Of a DNA stretch of 13,552 bases, positions 6,389-13,453 are shown piece after piece. A model generated the notes under the pieces. It made no database searches. It saw nothing but the letters and a program-made list of their open reading frames with translations, and had not been told where the DNA came from. Source of the DNA: a bacterium. GTDB lineage: Bacteria; Bacillota; Clostridia; Oscillospirales; Oscillospiraceae. The DNA lies in NCBI GenBank assembly GCA_004560375.1, contig SFVC01000043.1, positions 1 to 13,552 of the forward strand, read 5' to 3'. How positions within the stretch are numbered: the first letter of the stretch is position 1; each line of letters starts with the position of its first letter. A program made the position numbers and the translations under genes.

Positions 6389-7123
6389 TCAGCGGGGCGT
6401 AGAACCCGCTTTTTGCCCTTCTTTTTGAATTTTTGCCCACCGCCGGGGATATTGAGACGGGGTGGCCGCAATTTTTTCGATCCGCACCACCCGATGGGTC
6501 ACCTGGGTGTGGGGGATGGCGTAATCCTCCACCCCTGCCAGCCGTCCGCCCAGAGCCGCGATCAGCGGCTGGGCCTGCTCCAGCTCCCGGCCGCAGTCCG
6601 GCCCCTTCATGGCCAGGAACCAGCCCCCTACCTTCACAAAGGGCAGGCACAGCTCCGCCAGCACCCGCAGGTCGGCCACAGCCCGGGCCGCGGCGAAGTC
6701 AAACCGCTCCCGCAGATCCGCATACCGGCCCGCCTCCTCCGCCCGAGCCTGGATGGCGCAGGCGTTGGAAAGGTTAAGGGCTTTACAGACTTCCCCCAGC
6801 CACTCCACCCGCTTGTTCAGCGAATCCAGCAGGGTGACCCTCAGGGAGGGGGCCAGCACGGCCAGGGGCACGCCGGGGAACCCCGCCCCGGTGCCCACGT
6901 CGATGAGGGTTTTGCCCTCAAAGCCGGCGCAGTTCAGCAGGGCGGCGCAGTCCAGCATATGCAGGGTGGCCACGTCCCGGGGCTCGGTGATGGCGGTGAG
7001 GTTCATCACCCGGTTCTTCTCCACCAGCAGCTCGCCGTACCGGGCCAGCAGGGCGGGGGCCTCCTCGGGGACGCGTCCGGCCTGACCCAGCTGGGCCAGG
7101 CCGGTTTGAATCAGCGATTCCAT
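6389..7123 (-). CDS. rsmG: 16S rRNA (guanine-527-N7) methyltransferase
   Basis: RsmG (GidB) methylates N7 of G527 in 16S rRNA using S-adenosylmethionine; its loss gives low-level streptomycin resistance. The 244-aa product shows NLTAI (41-45), the SAM-binding DVGTGAGFPGVPLA (75-88), LLDSLNKRVEWL (98-109) and the C-terminal YPRRWAKIQKE signature, with a tail slightly different from the common KEPL ending. The ATG at 7123 is 3 nt after the preceding stop, with GGGGGTG upstream, indicating translational coupling. rsmG is normally close to parAB near the chromosome origin; here seven genes separate it from parA. The AT-rich region that follows holds the next promoter. Confidence 0.93.
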   Translation of the reverse strand: MESLIQTGLAQLGQAGRVPEEAPALLARYGELLVEKNRVMNLTAITEPRDVATLHMLDCAALLNCAGFEGKTLIDVGTGAGFPGVPLAVLAPSLRVTLLDSLNKRVEWLGEVCKALNLSNACAIQARAEEAGRYADLRERFDFAAARAVADLRVLAELCLPFVKVGGWFLAMKGPDCGRELEQAQPLIAALGGRLAGVEDYAIPHTQVTHRVVRIEKIAATPSQYPRRWAKIQKEGQKAGSTPR

Positions 7124-7126
7124 CTG

Positions 7127-7459
7127 TCACACCCCCAGGGCGGCCAGCAGGGCGGGCAGGCCCAGGGCCAGCCCCAGCCCCACCCCGGCGGCGCACAGGA
7201 TCAGCCCCAGCACGCCGCCGGCGATCCCGCCGGGGCAGGCGCCCAGCTTCATCCGCCGGATGAGCACCACGGCCAGGGTGACGGACACGGGCGCCAAAAA
7301 CAGGGGGAAGGTGCCGGGCAGCTCCCGCCCGCCGGTGTAGATGGCGAAGGTGATCACAAAGGAGGTCATGAGCACGTACACGATGCCCATCCAGGCGGCG
7401 GCCCGCTTCTCGAAGGAGGCCGGGGTATAGCCGCCCTGCTCGTTGTTCTGCTCAGCCAT
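7127..7459 (-). CDS. Small multipass membrane protein, unknown function
   Basis: A 110-aa hydrophobic protein. After a polar N-terminus (1-20) there are membrane segments at about 22-42 and 50-67, a basic RRMK loop (68-71), then a long Gly/Ala/Leu-rich stretch 78-108 that could be one long or two short helices. I do not recognise a family. The start at 7459 overlaps the mscL stop by 8 nt, with AAGGAGAAGGG just upstream, and its stop is 3 nt before the rsmG start. It is therefore firmly inside the operon and probably coupled to both. The basic loop placement suggests a cytoplasmic N-terminus. Confidence 0.75.
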   Translation of the reverse strand: MAEQNNEQGGYTPASFEKRAAAWMGIVYVLMTSFVITFAIYTGGRELPGTFPLFLAPVSVTLAVVLIRRMKLGACPGGIAGGVLGLILCAAGVGLGLALGLPALLAALGV

Positions 7460-7886
7460 TGCCCTTCTCCTTCAGCAGATCCCGGATCTCGGTGAGCAGC
7501 TTTTCCTCGTTGGAGGGCTCCGGCGGGGGAGGGGGCGCGGCCTCCTCCTTTTTCTTTACGCCGTCCATCACCCGGTTCACCGCCTTGACAATGCAGAACA
7601 CCACCAGGGCCAGGATCAGAAAGTTGATGACGGCGGAGAGAAAGCTGCCGTAGTTCAGGGTGTTGGGGGGCGCGTCCGCCGCCACCGCGTGGAAGGTGGG
7701 CAGGGCCACGCTCATGGCGGAGAAGTCCACCCCGCCCAGGAAGATGGACACGATGGGCATGATGATATCGTTGGTCAGGGAGGTGGTGATGGTGGAGAAG
7801 GCGCCGCCGATGATCACGCCCACCGCCAGTCCCAGCACATTGCCCTTGTTGATGAATTCCTTGAATTCATGGAAAAACTTTTTCAT
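7452..7886 (-). CDS. mscL: Large-conductance mechanosensitive channel
   Basis: MscL is a homopentameric inner-membrane channel that opens under high membrane tension and vents solutes during hypo-osmotic shock. The 144-aa product begins with an amphipathic helix (KKFFHEFKEFINKGN), then the pore-lining TM1 with GLAVGVIIGGAF (19-30), then NDIIMP (39-44). TM2 covers about 79-103. A charged linker with a run of five prolines and the C-terminal bundle helix EEKLLTEIRDLLKE follow. The ATG at 7886 has AAGGAGAGG upstream. It overlaps the next gene by 8 nt and begins 11 nt after the heptad-repeat gene. Confidence 0.95.
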   Translation of the reverse strand: MKKFFHEFKEFINKGNVLGLAVGVIIGGAFSTITTSLTNDIIMPIVSIFLGGVDFSAMSVALPTFHAVAADAPPNTLNYGSFLSAVINFLILALVVFCIVKAVNRVMDGVKKKEEAAPPPPPEPSNEEKLLTEIRDLLKEKGNG

Positions 7887-7897
7887 AAGGCCTCTCC

Positions 7898-8308
7898 TTA
7901 AAATTCCGGCTCAAAATCGTCGATGCTGGCCTCGTCGGCAGCGGCCTGGGCTTCATCCGCCGCGGCCTGGAGTTCGTCTGCGGTGGCCTGGGCCTCGTCC
8001 GCGGCGGCCTGGAGGTCGTCGGCCACGGTCTGGAGCTCCTCCGGATCCAGGGCGGCCTCGGCGGGGTCGTCGGTGAACATCTCCGACTCCCGGACGGCCC
8101 CGGCCAGCTTGCGGCCCAGGTCGGTGAGCAGGCCCTCGCCCAGATTGATGCCGATGTCCACGGTCTGATCCTCTGGGTCGGTGTCCACATCTACCGAGAG
8201 CAGCAGGGACTGGTATTTCTTCTTGCCAGTCTCCTCGTCCTTCAGGAAGCGGACGGGGACAACGGCGGCCAGTGCGGCGATGCCAAGGGCTTTCCAGAAC
8301 TTTTTCAT
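7898..8308 (-). CDS. Acidic heptad-repeat protein, unknown function
   Basis: A 136-aa protein of unrecognised family. Residues 4-21 are hydrophobic (FWKALGIAALAAVVPVRF) and could be an uncleaved anchor or weak signal sequence. Residues 28-60 form a compact segment (KKKYQSLLLSVDVDTDPEDQTVDIGINLGEG) that looks beta-rich. Residues 94-128 are five consecutive seven-residue units of the type AAADEAQ/ATADELQ, forming an acidic coiled coil. The last residues are acidic (IDDFEPEF). The ATG at 8308 follows AAGGAGAGA at about 7 nt. It lies between serS and mscL in the same direction. The repeat is encoded by 21-bp DNA units, so length variation between strains is likely. Function cannot be assigned. 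Confidence 0.75.
   Translation of the reverse strand: MKKFWKALGIAALAAVVPVRFLKDEETGKKKYQSLLLSVDVDTDPEDQTVDIGINLGEGLLTDLGRKLAGAVRESEMFTDDPAEAALDPEELQTVADDLQAAADEAQATADELQAAADEAQAAADEASIDDFEPEF
7925..8029 (-). repeat. Five 21-bp tandem units encoding a heptad coiled coil
   Basis: Five in-frame 21-bp units encode residues 94-128 (TVADDLQ, AAADEAQ, ATADELQ, AAADEAQ, AAADEAS). Units alternate Leu and Ala at the sixth position, so the effective period is 42 bp. The array is imperfect at the DNA level, with mostly third-base differences between units. Confidence 0.8.
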
Positions 8309-8367
8309 GGGAATCTCTCCTTAAAAATTAGTGTTCCGGGCAGATGGGGCAGGGGAGCCCGCCGGCA

Positions 8368-8383
8368 GGGCGGGATCCCGCCC
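8368..8383. other. GC palindrome after serS
   Basis: A 16-bp perfect palindrome, GGGCGGGATCCCGCCC, lies in the 99-bp gap between the serS stop and the next start. It could fold as a hairpin in serS mRNA, but no T-run follows directly, so it is at best a weak attenuator. Confidence 0.4.
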
Positions 8384-8407
8384 CTGTAAGGATATGCGGT
8401 GGGCCGC

Positions 8408-9709
8408 TCACTTTTTCGGGATCAGCACCTGGGTGCCCCCCATGTAGGGCTGGAGGACGGCGGGGATCTTCACCGAGCCGTCGGCCTGGAGGTTGTTCTC
8501 CAGCAGGGCAATGAGCATACGGGGGGGCGCGGCCACGGTGTTGTTCAGGGTGTGGGGCAGGTAGGTGCCCCCCTCGCCCCGGACGCGCATCTTCAGGCGG
8601 CGGGCCTGGGCGTCCCCCAGATTGGAGCAGGAGCACACCTCGAAATACTTCTTTTGCCGGGGGCTCCACGCCTCGATGTCGCAGGACTTCACCTTCAGAT
8701 CCGCCAGGTCGCCGGAGCAGCACTCCAGCTGCCGCACCGGGATGTCCATGGAGCGGAACAGCTCCACGCTGTAGCGCCACATCTTGTCGTACCAGGCCAT
8801 GGAGTCCTCCGGCTTGCAGACGACGATCATCTCCTGCTTCTCAAACTGGTGGATGCGGTACACCCCCCGCTCCTCGATGCCGTGGGAGCCCTTCTCCTTC
8901 CGGAAGCAGGGGGAGTAGGAGGTCAGGGTCTGGGGCAGGGTGTCCTCCGGGATCATCTGGTCGATGAACTTGCCGATCATGGAGTGCTCGCTGGTGCCGA
9001 TGAGGTAGAGATCCTCCCCCTCGATCTTGTACATCATGGCGTCCATGTCGGTCTGGGACATGACCCCCTCCACCACGTTGCCGTGGATCAGGAAGGGGGG
9101 GACGCAGAAGGTGAAGCCCTTGCCGATCATGAAGTCCCGGGCGTAGGCCAGCACCGCCTCGTGCAAGCGGGCGATATCCCCCAGCAGGTAGTAGAACCCG
9201 GCGCCGGACACACGGCCCGCCGCGTCCATGTCCACGCCGTGGAAGGACTCCATGATCTCGGTGTGGTAGGGGATCTCAAAGTCGGGCACCACCGGCTCGC
9301 CGAACCGCTCCACCTCCACGTTGGCCGAGTCGTCGGGGCCGATGGGTACGGAGGGGTCGATGATGTTGGGTATGGTGAGCATGATGTGCCGGATCTGGGC
9401 GGCCAGCTCGGTCTCCAGCGCCTCCAGCTCCGCCAGCCGGTCGGCGTTGGCCTTCACCTTGGCCTTGGCCTCCTCCGCCTCCTGGAGCTTGGAGGGATCC
9501 TTCTTGGCCTGCCCCATGAGCATCCCCACCTGCTTGGACAGGGTGTTCCGGGCGGCCCGCAGGTTGTTGGCCTCGGTCATGGCGTCCCGGTTGCGGCGGT
9601 CAAGCTCGATGACCTGATCCACCAGGGGGAGCTTGCCCTCCTGGAACTTCTTCCTGATGTTTTCCTTGACGATCTCCGGGTTGTCCCGGACAAATTTGAT
9701 GTCTAACAT
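8408..9709 (-). CDS. serS: Seryl-tRNA synthetase, class II
   Basis: Charges tRNA-Ser (and tRNA-Sec where present) with serine. The 433-aa product has the N-terminal tRNA-binding helical arm (about 27-108, rich in Ala/Glu/Lys), the TSE motif (239-241), motif 2 CFRKEKGSHGIEERG (268-282) followed by YRIHQFEKQEM, and motif 3 TVAAPPRMLIALLENN (391-406). The QADGSVKIPAVLQPYMGG tail is typical of SerRS. Motif 3 reads AAPPR where E. coli-type enzymes have a Gly-rich GR element, so this is a divergent subtype. The ATG at 9709 follows AAAGGTGAT at suitable distance. It lies 22 nt after the membrane coiled-coil gene, so it is probably cotranscribed from parA. Confidence 0.94.
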   Translation of the reverse strand: MLDIKFVRDNPEIVKENIRKKFQEGKLPLVDQVIELDRRNRDAMTEANNLRAARNTLSKQVGMLMGQAKKDPSKLQEAEEAKAKVKANADRLAELEALETELAAQIRHIMLTIPNIIDPSVPIGPDDSANVEVERFGEPVVPDFEIPYHTEIMESFHGVDMDAAGRVSGAGFYYLLGDIARLHEAVLAYARDFMIGKGFTFCVPPFLIHGNVVEGVMSQTDMDAMMYKIEGEDLYLIGTSEHSMIGKFIDQMIPEDTLPQTLTSYSPCFRKEKGSHGIEERGVYRIHQFEKQEMIVVCKPEDSMAWYDKMWRYSVELFRSMDIPVRQLECCSGDLADLKVKSCDIEAWSPRQKKYFEVCSCSNLGDAQARRLKMRVRGEGGTYLPHTLNNTVAAPPRMLIALLENNLQADGSVKIPAVLQPYMGGTQVLIPKK

Positions 9710-9731
9710 AATATCACCTTTTTCTGTTTGA

Positions 9732-10775
9732 TTACCTGTTGGTTTGTCCGGGCAGGGTAAAGGGCAGGGGGTAGTAGATATCGAGATGGTCATAGCCTGG
9801 ATTCCAGCCCATCGCGCCGTTGGGGGCCCGCTGGAGGCATCCGGCGCTGATCAGCTCGGAGAGAAGGCCCTCATACAAGCTGTAGGTGGATTTGCTGACC
9901 CCGTTCCGGAGTAGCTCCGGCCAACCGGTGTCTGGATTGGACAAGGGGGTCTCCACCAGAAACTGCGTGGCCGCGTCTTGACCACGCTGCACATAGTACT
10001 CATCCAGCGCGCACCACAGGATGCCCAGGGCTGCCGTCTCCGGGTTCTCACTGGGGCCGGTGCCGGAGGGCCAGAGGGGCGTGGTGCCGTTTTGCTTGGC
10101 CATGCCGCTGCTGTACAGCACGCCCTTCTCCTCCAAAACCCGCCGAACCTCGTCGTACCGCTCCTGCTGGACGGAGTTCAGCGGGGGGGCCGCGGTGCCG
10201 CCATTGGGTATACGTTCCGGCTCGTCTTCCCCCGGCGGGCGGAGCACGCCGTCCTCCAGCGTTATCACCAGCGCCGCCATGGCCAGATCCCCGCTGGCCG
10301 CGAACCGCTCCATATAATAGAGGTATTCGCTCTGCCGAAGCCGCAGTTCCAATCTGGTGTCCTGCATAGAAGCGCGCCATTGCTCATAGACGCTGTCCAA
10401 CTGCTCCTCTAAGGATTCCACTTGGTTTTGGAGCGTGTCCATGTCCCGCTGAAGCAGCTTCTTCTCATTCAGCAGGGTGTCCGCCGCCTTAATTTCCCCC
10501 ACGGCGGCCTGAAGCCCGTCCAGCCTTGCGTTCACCGAAAAGAGCTGGAACCCCAGCACCAGCGCCGCCAGCACCGCCCCGCCCAGCAGAATGCCCAGCC
10601 AGGGCAGCAGCCGCTCCGCCAGCGGGGGCTTTTCCGCCGCCGGGGCCGGTGGGGGGCTGTCCTCTGGAGGCGGCGGGTCAGATTTGGGCGGATAGGAGAC
10701 GGGGGAGGGGAGGGGTTGTTCCGACCGGCTCATGATCTCGTCCAGAATGTCCGCCGGGGGCTTTTTTTCGTCCAT
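9732..10775 (-). CDS. Single-pass membrane coiled-coil protein, unknown function (second of pair)
   Basis: A 347-aa protein with a clear layout but no recognised family. It has a short N-terminal motif DILDEIMSRS (9-18), a Pro-rich cytoplasmic stretch (about 21-51), one membrane helix (about 56-79), a coiled coil (about 82-140, with QNQVESLEEQLDSVYEQW) and a roughly 200-residue extracytoplasmic domain. That domain includes GVLYSSGMAKQNG and ends in YYPLPFTLPGQTNR. The ATG at 10775 follows AAAGGAGA at 8 nt; the open frame back to 10910 overlaps the upstream gene and has no start support. Its start is 31 nt after the previous gene's stop and serS follows at 22 nt. Topology and the shared motif link it to its upstream neighbour. 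A role in segregation or envelope biology is only inferred from position. Confidence 0.8.
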   Translation of the reverse strand: MDEKKPPADILDEIMSRSEQPLPSPVSYPPKSDPPPPEDSPPPAPAAEKPPLAERLLPWLGILLGGAVLAALVLGFQLFSVNARLDGLQAAVGEIKAADTLLNEKKLLQRDMDTLQNQVESLEEQLDSVYEQWRASMQDTRLELRLRQSEYLYYMERFAASGDLAMAALVITLEDGVLRPPGEDEPERIPNGGTAAPPLNSVQQERYDEVRRVLEEKGVLYSSGMAKQNGTTPLWPSGTGPSENPETAALGILWCALDEYYVQRGQDAATQFLVETPLSNPDTGWPELLRNGVSKSTYSLYEGLLSELISAGCLQRAPNGAMGWNPGYDHLDIYYPLPFTLPGQTNR

Positions 10776-10806
10776 GGGGGTCTCCTTTCCCGACGCTTGG
10801 AACAAA

Positions 10807-11586
10807 TCACTCCGGCTGCTCCTGCCCGGGGAGGGTGATTTCCCCCGGCTCCAGCACCCCCCGTCGCTCCAGCAGGTCGACGATCTCGGCCAGCCGCGCC
10901 TGATTGTCAAACAGGACGCCGTCCAGGTCTACGAGGCCCAGATCCGGATTGTCCTGGGCCAGGAAGCGGACGTATTTGACGGCGCGCTCATAATTCCTGT
11001 CCCGAAGGGCCTGCTCCAAAATGGCGAAAGCCTCCAGGATGGCGTGGCGTTTTGTGATCTCCTCCCGGGTGGATTCGGAGGTCTGAAGCTCCGTCTCCAG
11101 CCTGTCGTACTCCTCTTGAAGCTCCGCCAGCTCGTCCGTCAGGGGGGACAGCTCGGCCACCTGCTCCTCCAGCGCCGCCTTCTCCTCCTTCAGTCCATCG
11201 ATCTCCTCCATCAGCTCCGCCCGGGACAGGTTCATGGTGTCCCGCAGGTCGCTGATGGCGGTCTCGCTGCTGCGCTGCTGGATGAAGTAGGCCAGCAGCA
11301 GCAGGACAAAGGCCGCCCCGAACAGCACCAGCAGATAGCGGTAGACGGAGGTGCGCTTGTTGGCCGGGGTGGAGGGCTTTTCCGCCTCCGGGCCGGGGGA
11401 GGAGGGAGGGGCCTCGCCCTCCGGGGTCGCTGCGGGCGTGTCCGCCGGTTCTTCCCGGTTGGGCTTATTCCGGGCGCCCTCCTGTTCAGCCAGGGATTTG
11501 TCAATGATGGATTCCAGCAGATCCGTCTCCGGTGTTTCACGTGAAACGTCGGGCCGTGGCTCGGTGGATCGGGGCTTGTCGCTCAT
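10807..11586 (-). CDS. Single-pass membrane coiled-coil protein, unknown function (first of pair, coupled to parB)
   Basis: A 259-aa protein. The N-terminal cytoplasmic part (1-80) is acidic and Pro-rich and contains DLLESIIDKS (22-31). One membrane helix spans about 84-102 (YLLVLFGAAFVLLLLAYFI), followed by a coiled coil (about 106-176, e.g. EEIDGLKEEKAALEEQVAEL). A C-terminal helical region follows (AILEAFAILEQALRDRNYERA and onward). The ATG at 11586 overlaps the parB stop as ATGA, so translation is coupled to parB. Codons 14-18 (VSRET) are a parS site. No family is recognised. The tight coupling to parAB and the same layout as the next gene suggest a membrane partner of segregation or division machinery. 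That is inference. Confidence 0.82.
   Translation of the reverse strand: MSDKPRSTEPRPDVSRETPETDLLESIIDKSLAEQEGARNKPNREEPADTPAATPEGEAPPSSPGPEAEKPSTPANKRTSVYRYLLVLFGAAFVLLLLAYFIQQRSSETAISDLRDTMNLSRAELMEEIDGLKEEKAALEEQVAELSPLTDELAELQEEYDRLETELQTSESTREEITKRHAILEAFAILEQALRDRNYERAVKYVRFLAQDNPDLGLVDLDGVLFDNQARLAEIVDLLERRGVLEPGEITLPGQEQPE
11533..11548. promoter_or_regulatory. parS: parS centromere site inside a coding sequence
   Basis: TGTTTCACGTGAAACG differs in one base from the Bacillus consensus TGTTTCACGTGAAACA. It lies in the gene just downstream of parB and encodes VSRET there. ParB nucleates on such sites to form the partition complex near the origin. It is identical to the site at 13293-13308. 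Confidence 0.92.
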
Positions 11587-12485
11587 CCCTCAACGCCCCC
11601 TTCCTCAGGCCGCTGGGCGGGCTTGAGCTGGGCCAGCTGCTCCAGCAGGTCGTTCAGGTCGTCCACATTATAATATTCCAGCTCCAGCCTGCCCTTCTTC
11701 CGCCCGTTGGAGATGGTCACCTTCCGGCCCAGCCGCTGGGACAGATCCTTCTGGGCGCTCTCGATATACAGGCGGTTCTCGTCGGCGGGCCTGGGTTTCT
11801 TCTCCTTGGGGGGCTCCAGGGTGAAGTGCTTGGCGGCGCTCTCCGCCTGCCGGACGCTCAGGCCCTCGTCCACAAGCTTTTGGGCAAAGGCGGTCTGTGC
11901 CTGCTCTCCCTCCACCATGAGGACGGCCCTGCCGTGGCCGGCGGACAGCTTCCCCTCCGCCAGCAGCTCCCGCACGGCGGGGGGCAGGGCGGTAAGCCGC
12001 AGTGCGTTAGCGATGGCGGGCCGGGACTTGCCCATCCGCCGGGCCAGCTCCTCCTGGGTCAGCCCGTAGTCGGTGAGCAGGGCCAGGTAGCCCTCCGCCT
12101 CCTCCACCGGGTTCAGATCCTCCCGCTGGAGGTTTTCAATGAGGCCGATCTCCATCACCTTGCGGTCGTCCGCCTCGATGATAACCACCGGCACCTCCTT
12201 CCGGCCGGCCAGCTTGGCCGCCCGCCACCGCCGCTCGCCGGCGATGATCTGATAGTAGCCGGTGGACAGCCGCCGCACCGTCAGCGGCTGGATAATGCCG
12301 TGCTCCTCAATGGAGGCGGACAGATCCGCCAGCGCCTCGTCGTCAAACCGTTTTCTGGGCTGGTTCAGCCCCGGCTCCACCTGGGAGATGGGCAGCATCA
12401 CGGAGCCCGCCTCCTGGCTTTGCAGGGTGGCGGCGTCCCCCATGAGGGCGTCCAGCCCCTTGCCCAGACCTTTGGCCTTTCCCAT
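11583..12485 (-). CDS. parB: Chromosome partitioning protein ParB (Spo0J)
   Basis: A CTP-dependent DNA clamp that loads at parS, spreads, and recruits SMC; it works with ParA to segregate origins. The 300-aa product starts MGKAKGLGKGLDAL, typical of ParB rather than Noc. The N-terminal domain carries QPRKRFDDEALADL (42-55), the CTP-binding GERRWRAAK (83-91) and IENLQREDLNPVEEA (116-130). The helix-turn-helix covers about 142-164 (LTQEELARRMGKSRPAIANALR). A C-terminal dimer helix is near 275-292. The ATG at 12485 is preferred over a GTG at 12494 because GGGAAG is spaced for it. It lies 21 nt after the parA stop, and its stop overlaps the next start by 4 nt. Two parS sites flank it. Confidence 0.96.
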   Translation of the reverse strand: MGKAKGLGKGLDALMGDAATLQSQEAGSVMLPISQVEPGLNQPRKRFDDEALADLSASIEEHGIIQPLTVRRLSTGYYQIIAGERRWRAAKLAGRKEVPVVIIEADDRKVMEIGLIENLQREDLNPVEEAEGYLALLTDYGLTQEELARRMGKSRPAIANALRLTALPPAVRELLAEGKLSAGHGRAVLMVEGEQAQTAFAQKLVDEGLSVRQAESAAKHFTLEPPKEKKPRPADENRLYIESAQKDLSQRLGRKVTISNGRKKGRLELEYYNVDDLNDLLEQLAQLKPAQRPEEGGVEG

Positions 12486-12506
12486 CTGGTTCACTTCCCA
12501 ACGTTT

Positions 12507-13277
12507 TTATTTCTGTACAGCAATCGGATTCCTCGTCAAAAACTCCTTGGCCAGCGCCACATAGGCGTCCGCCCCCCGGGAGAGGGGATCGTACACCGTG
12601 ACGGGCACCCCGTGGCTGGGGGCCTCGGACAGCCGGACATTCCGGGGGATCACCGAGGCGTACACCTTGCCGGGGAAGTGCCGCTTGACCTCCTCCGCCA
12701 CCTGGAGGGACAGATTGGTGCGTCCGTCGTACATGGTCAGCACCACCCCTTCCAGCTCCAGGGTGGGGTTGAGCCGCTGCTTGGCCAGCCGGACAGTGTA
12801 CATCAGGTCGCTCAAACCTTCCAGGGCGTAGTACTCGCACTGCACCGGCACCAGCAGGGTGTCGGCGGCGCACAGCCCGTCCAGGGTTAGCAGCTCCAGG
12901 GAGGGGGGGCAGTCGATGAACAGGAAGTCATAGCGATCCTTGACCTCCTCCAGCGCGTCCCGCAGCCGGAATTCCCGCCGATCCAACCCAATGAGCTCCA
13001 CCGTGGCCCCGGACAGGGCCTTGTTGGAAGGGGCCACGTCCGCCCACTTGGTGGGCACAATGGCCTTGGAGATGGGCACGCCCCCCAGGATCACGTCATA
13101 GACGCTGGGGGAGCGGGTTTTGTCCAGCCCGAAGCCGGAGGTGGCATTGCCCTGAGGGTCGAAGTCGCACACCAGCACCCGTGCGCCCTGGGCGGTGAGG
13201 GCGGCGGCCAGATTGACGCAGGACGTGGTCTTGCCCACGCCGCCCTTTTGGTTGACAACGGCAATACGTTTGCCCAT
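12507..13277 (-). CDS. parA: Chromosome partitioning ATPase ParA (Soj)
   Basis: A Walker-type ATPase that binds DNA non-specifically as an ATP dimer and is displaced by ParB. In Firmicutes it also tunes DnaA activity. The 256-aa product shows deviant Walker A KGGVGKTT (11-18), Walker A' CDFDPQGNAT (37-46) and Walker B FLFIDCPPS (118-126). Other expected segments are VPVQCEYYALEGL and SVIPRNVRLSEAPSHG. The short N-terminus (no winged-helix extension) marks the chromosomal Soj type rather than a plasmid type Ia ParA. The ATG at 13277 follows GGGGGAT. A parS site begins 15 nt before the start, downstream of a TATAAT promoter, so ParB probably represses this operon. It is first gene of the long minus-strand run. 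Confidence 0.96.
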   Translation of the reverse strand: MGKRIAVVNQKGGVGKTTSCVNLAAALTAQGARVLVCDFDPQGNATSGFGLDKTRSPSVYDVILGGVPISKAIVPTKWADVAPSNKALSGATVELIGLDRREFRLRDALEEVKDRYDFLFIDCPPSLELLTLDGLCAADTLLVPVQCEYYALEGLSDLMYTVRLAKQRLNPTLELEGVVLTMYDGRTNLSLQVAEEVKRHFPGKVYASVIPRNVRLSEAPSHGVPVTVYDPLSRGADAYVALAKEFLTRNPIAVQK

Positions 13278-13292
13278 AGGAGGATCCCCCTT

Positions 13293-13308
13293 TGTTTCAC
13301 GTGAAACG
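13293..13308. promoter_or_regulatory. parS: parS site in the parA leader
   Basis: TGTTTCACGTGAAACG, one base from the Bacillus parS consensus, lies between the parA promoter and start codon. It falls within the predicted 5' untranslated region, about 20-35 nt after the likely transcription start. That placement suits both centromere function and ParB feedback on parAB. Confidence 0.93.
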
Positions 13309-13336
13309 TTCGCCGCGGCAGCGGCGGGTAAAATTC

Positions 13337-13365
13337 ATTATATCCTGTTTGAGGATTGATTGCAA
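13337..13365 (-). promoter_or_regulatory. Promoter of the parAB operon
   Basis: On the minus strand: TTGCAA (13365-13360), a 17-bp spacer, and a perfect TATAAT (13342-13337). It is in a short AT-rich island within otherwise very GC-rich DNA. The predicted start is near 13330. Confidence 0.8.
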
Positions 13366-13453
13366 CCGTTTGGGGAAAAAAGATGGGGCGGGGCCCCTTC
13401 TGAGCCCCCGAAGGGGAGGGTGGTGGGGGTGCGCCCCCCTGGGCCGCTGGGGA
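13366..13453. other. G/C-rich hairpin stretch between the terminal repeat and the parA promoter
   Basis: No gene is visible. The region has a 7-bp hairpin 13394-13400/13410-13416 and a 5-bp G/C hairpin 13425-13429/13434-13438. It abuts the terminal repeat, and its style suggests it belongs to a larger repeat element of which the left copy (1-99) shows only part. No DnaA-box cluster is seen here. Confidence 0.5.

Noticed and set aside
13278..13453. A replication origin next to parAB
   Set aside because: No cluster of DnaA boxes, no AT-rich unwinding element beyond the promoter island, and no dnaA gene in the window.
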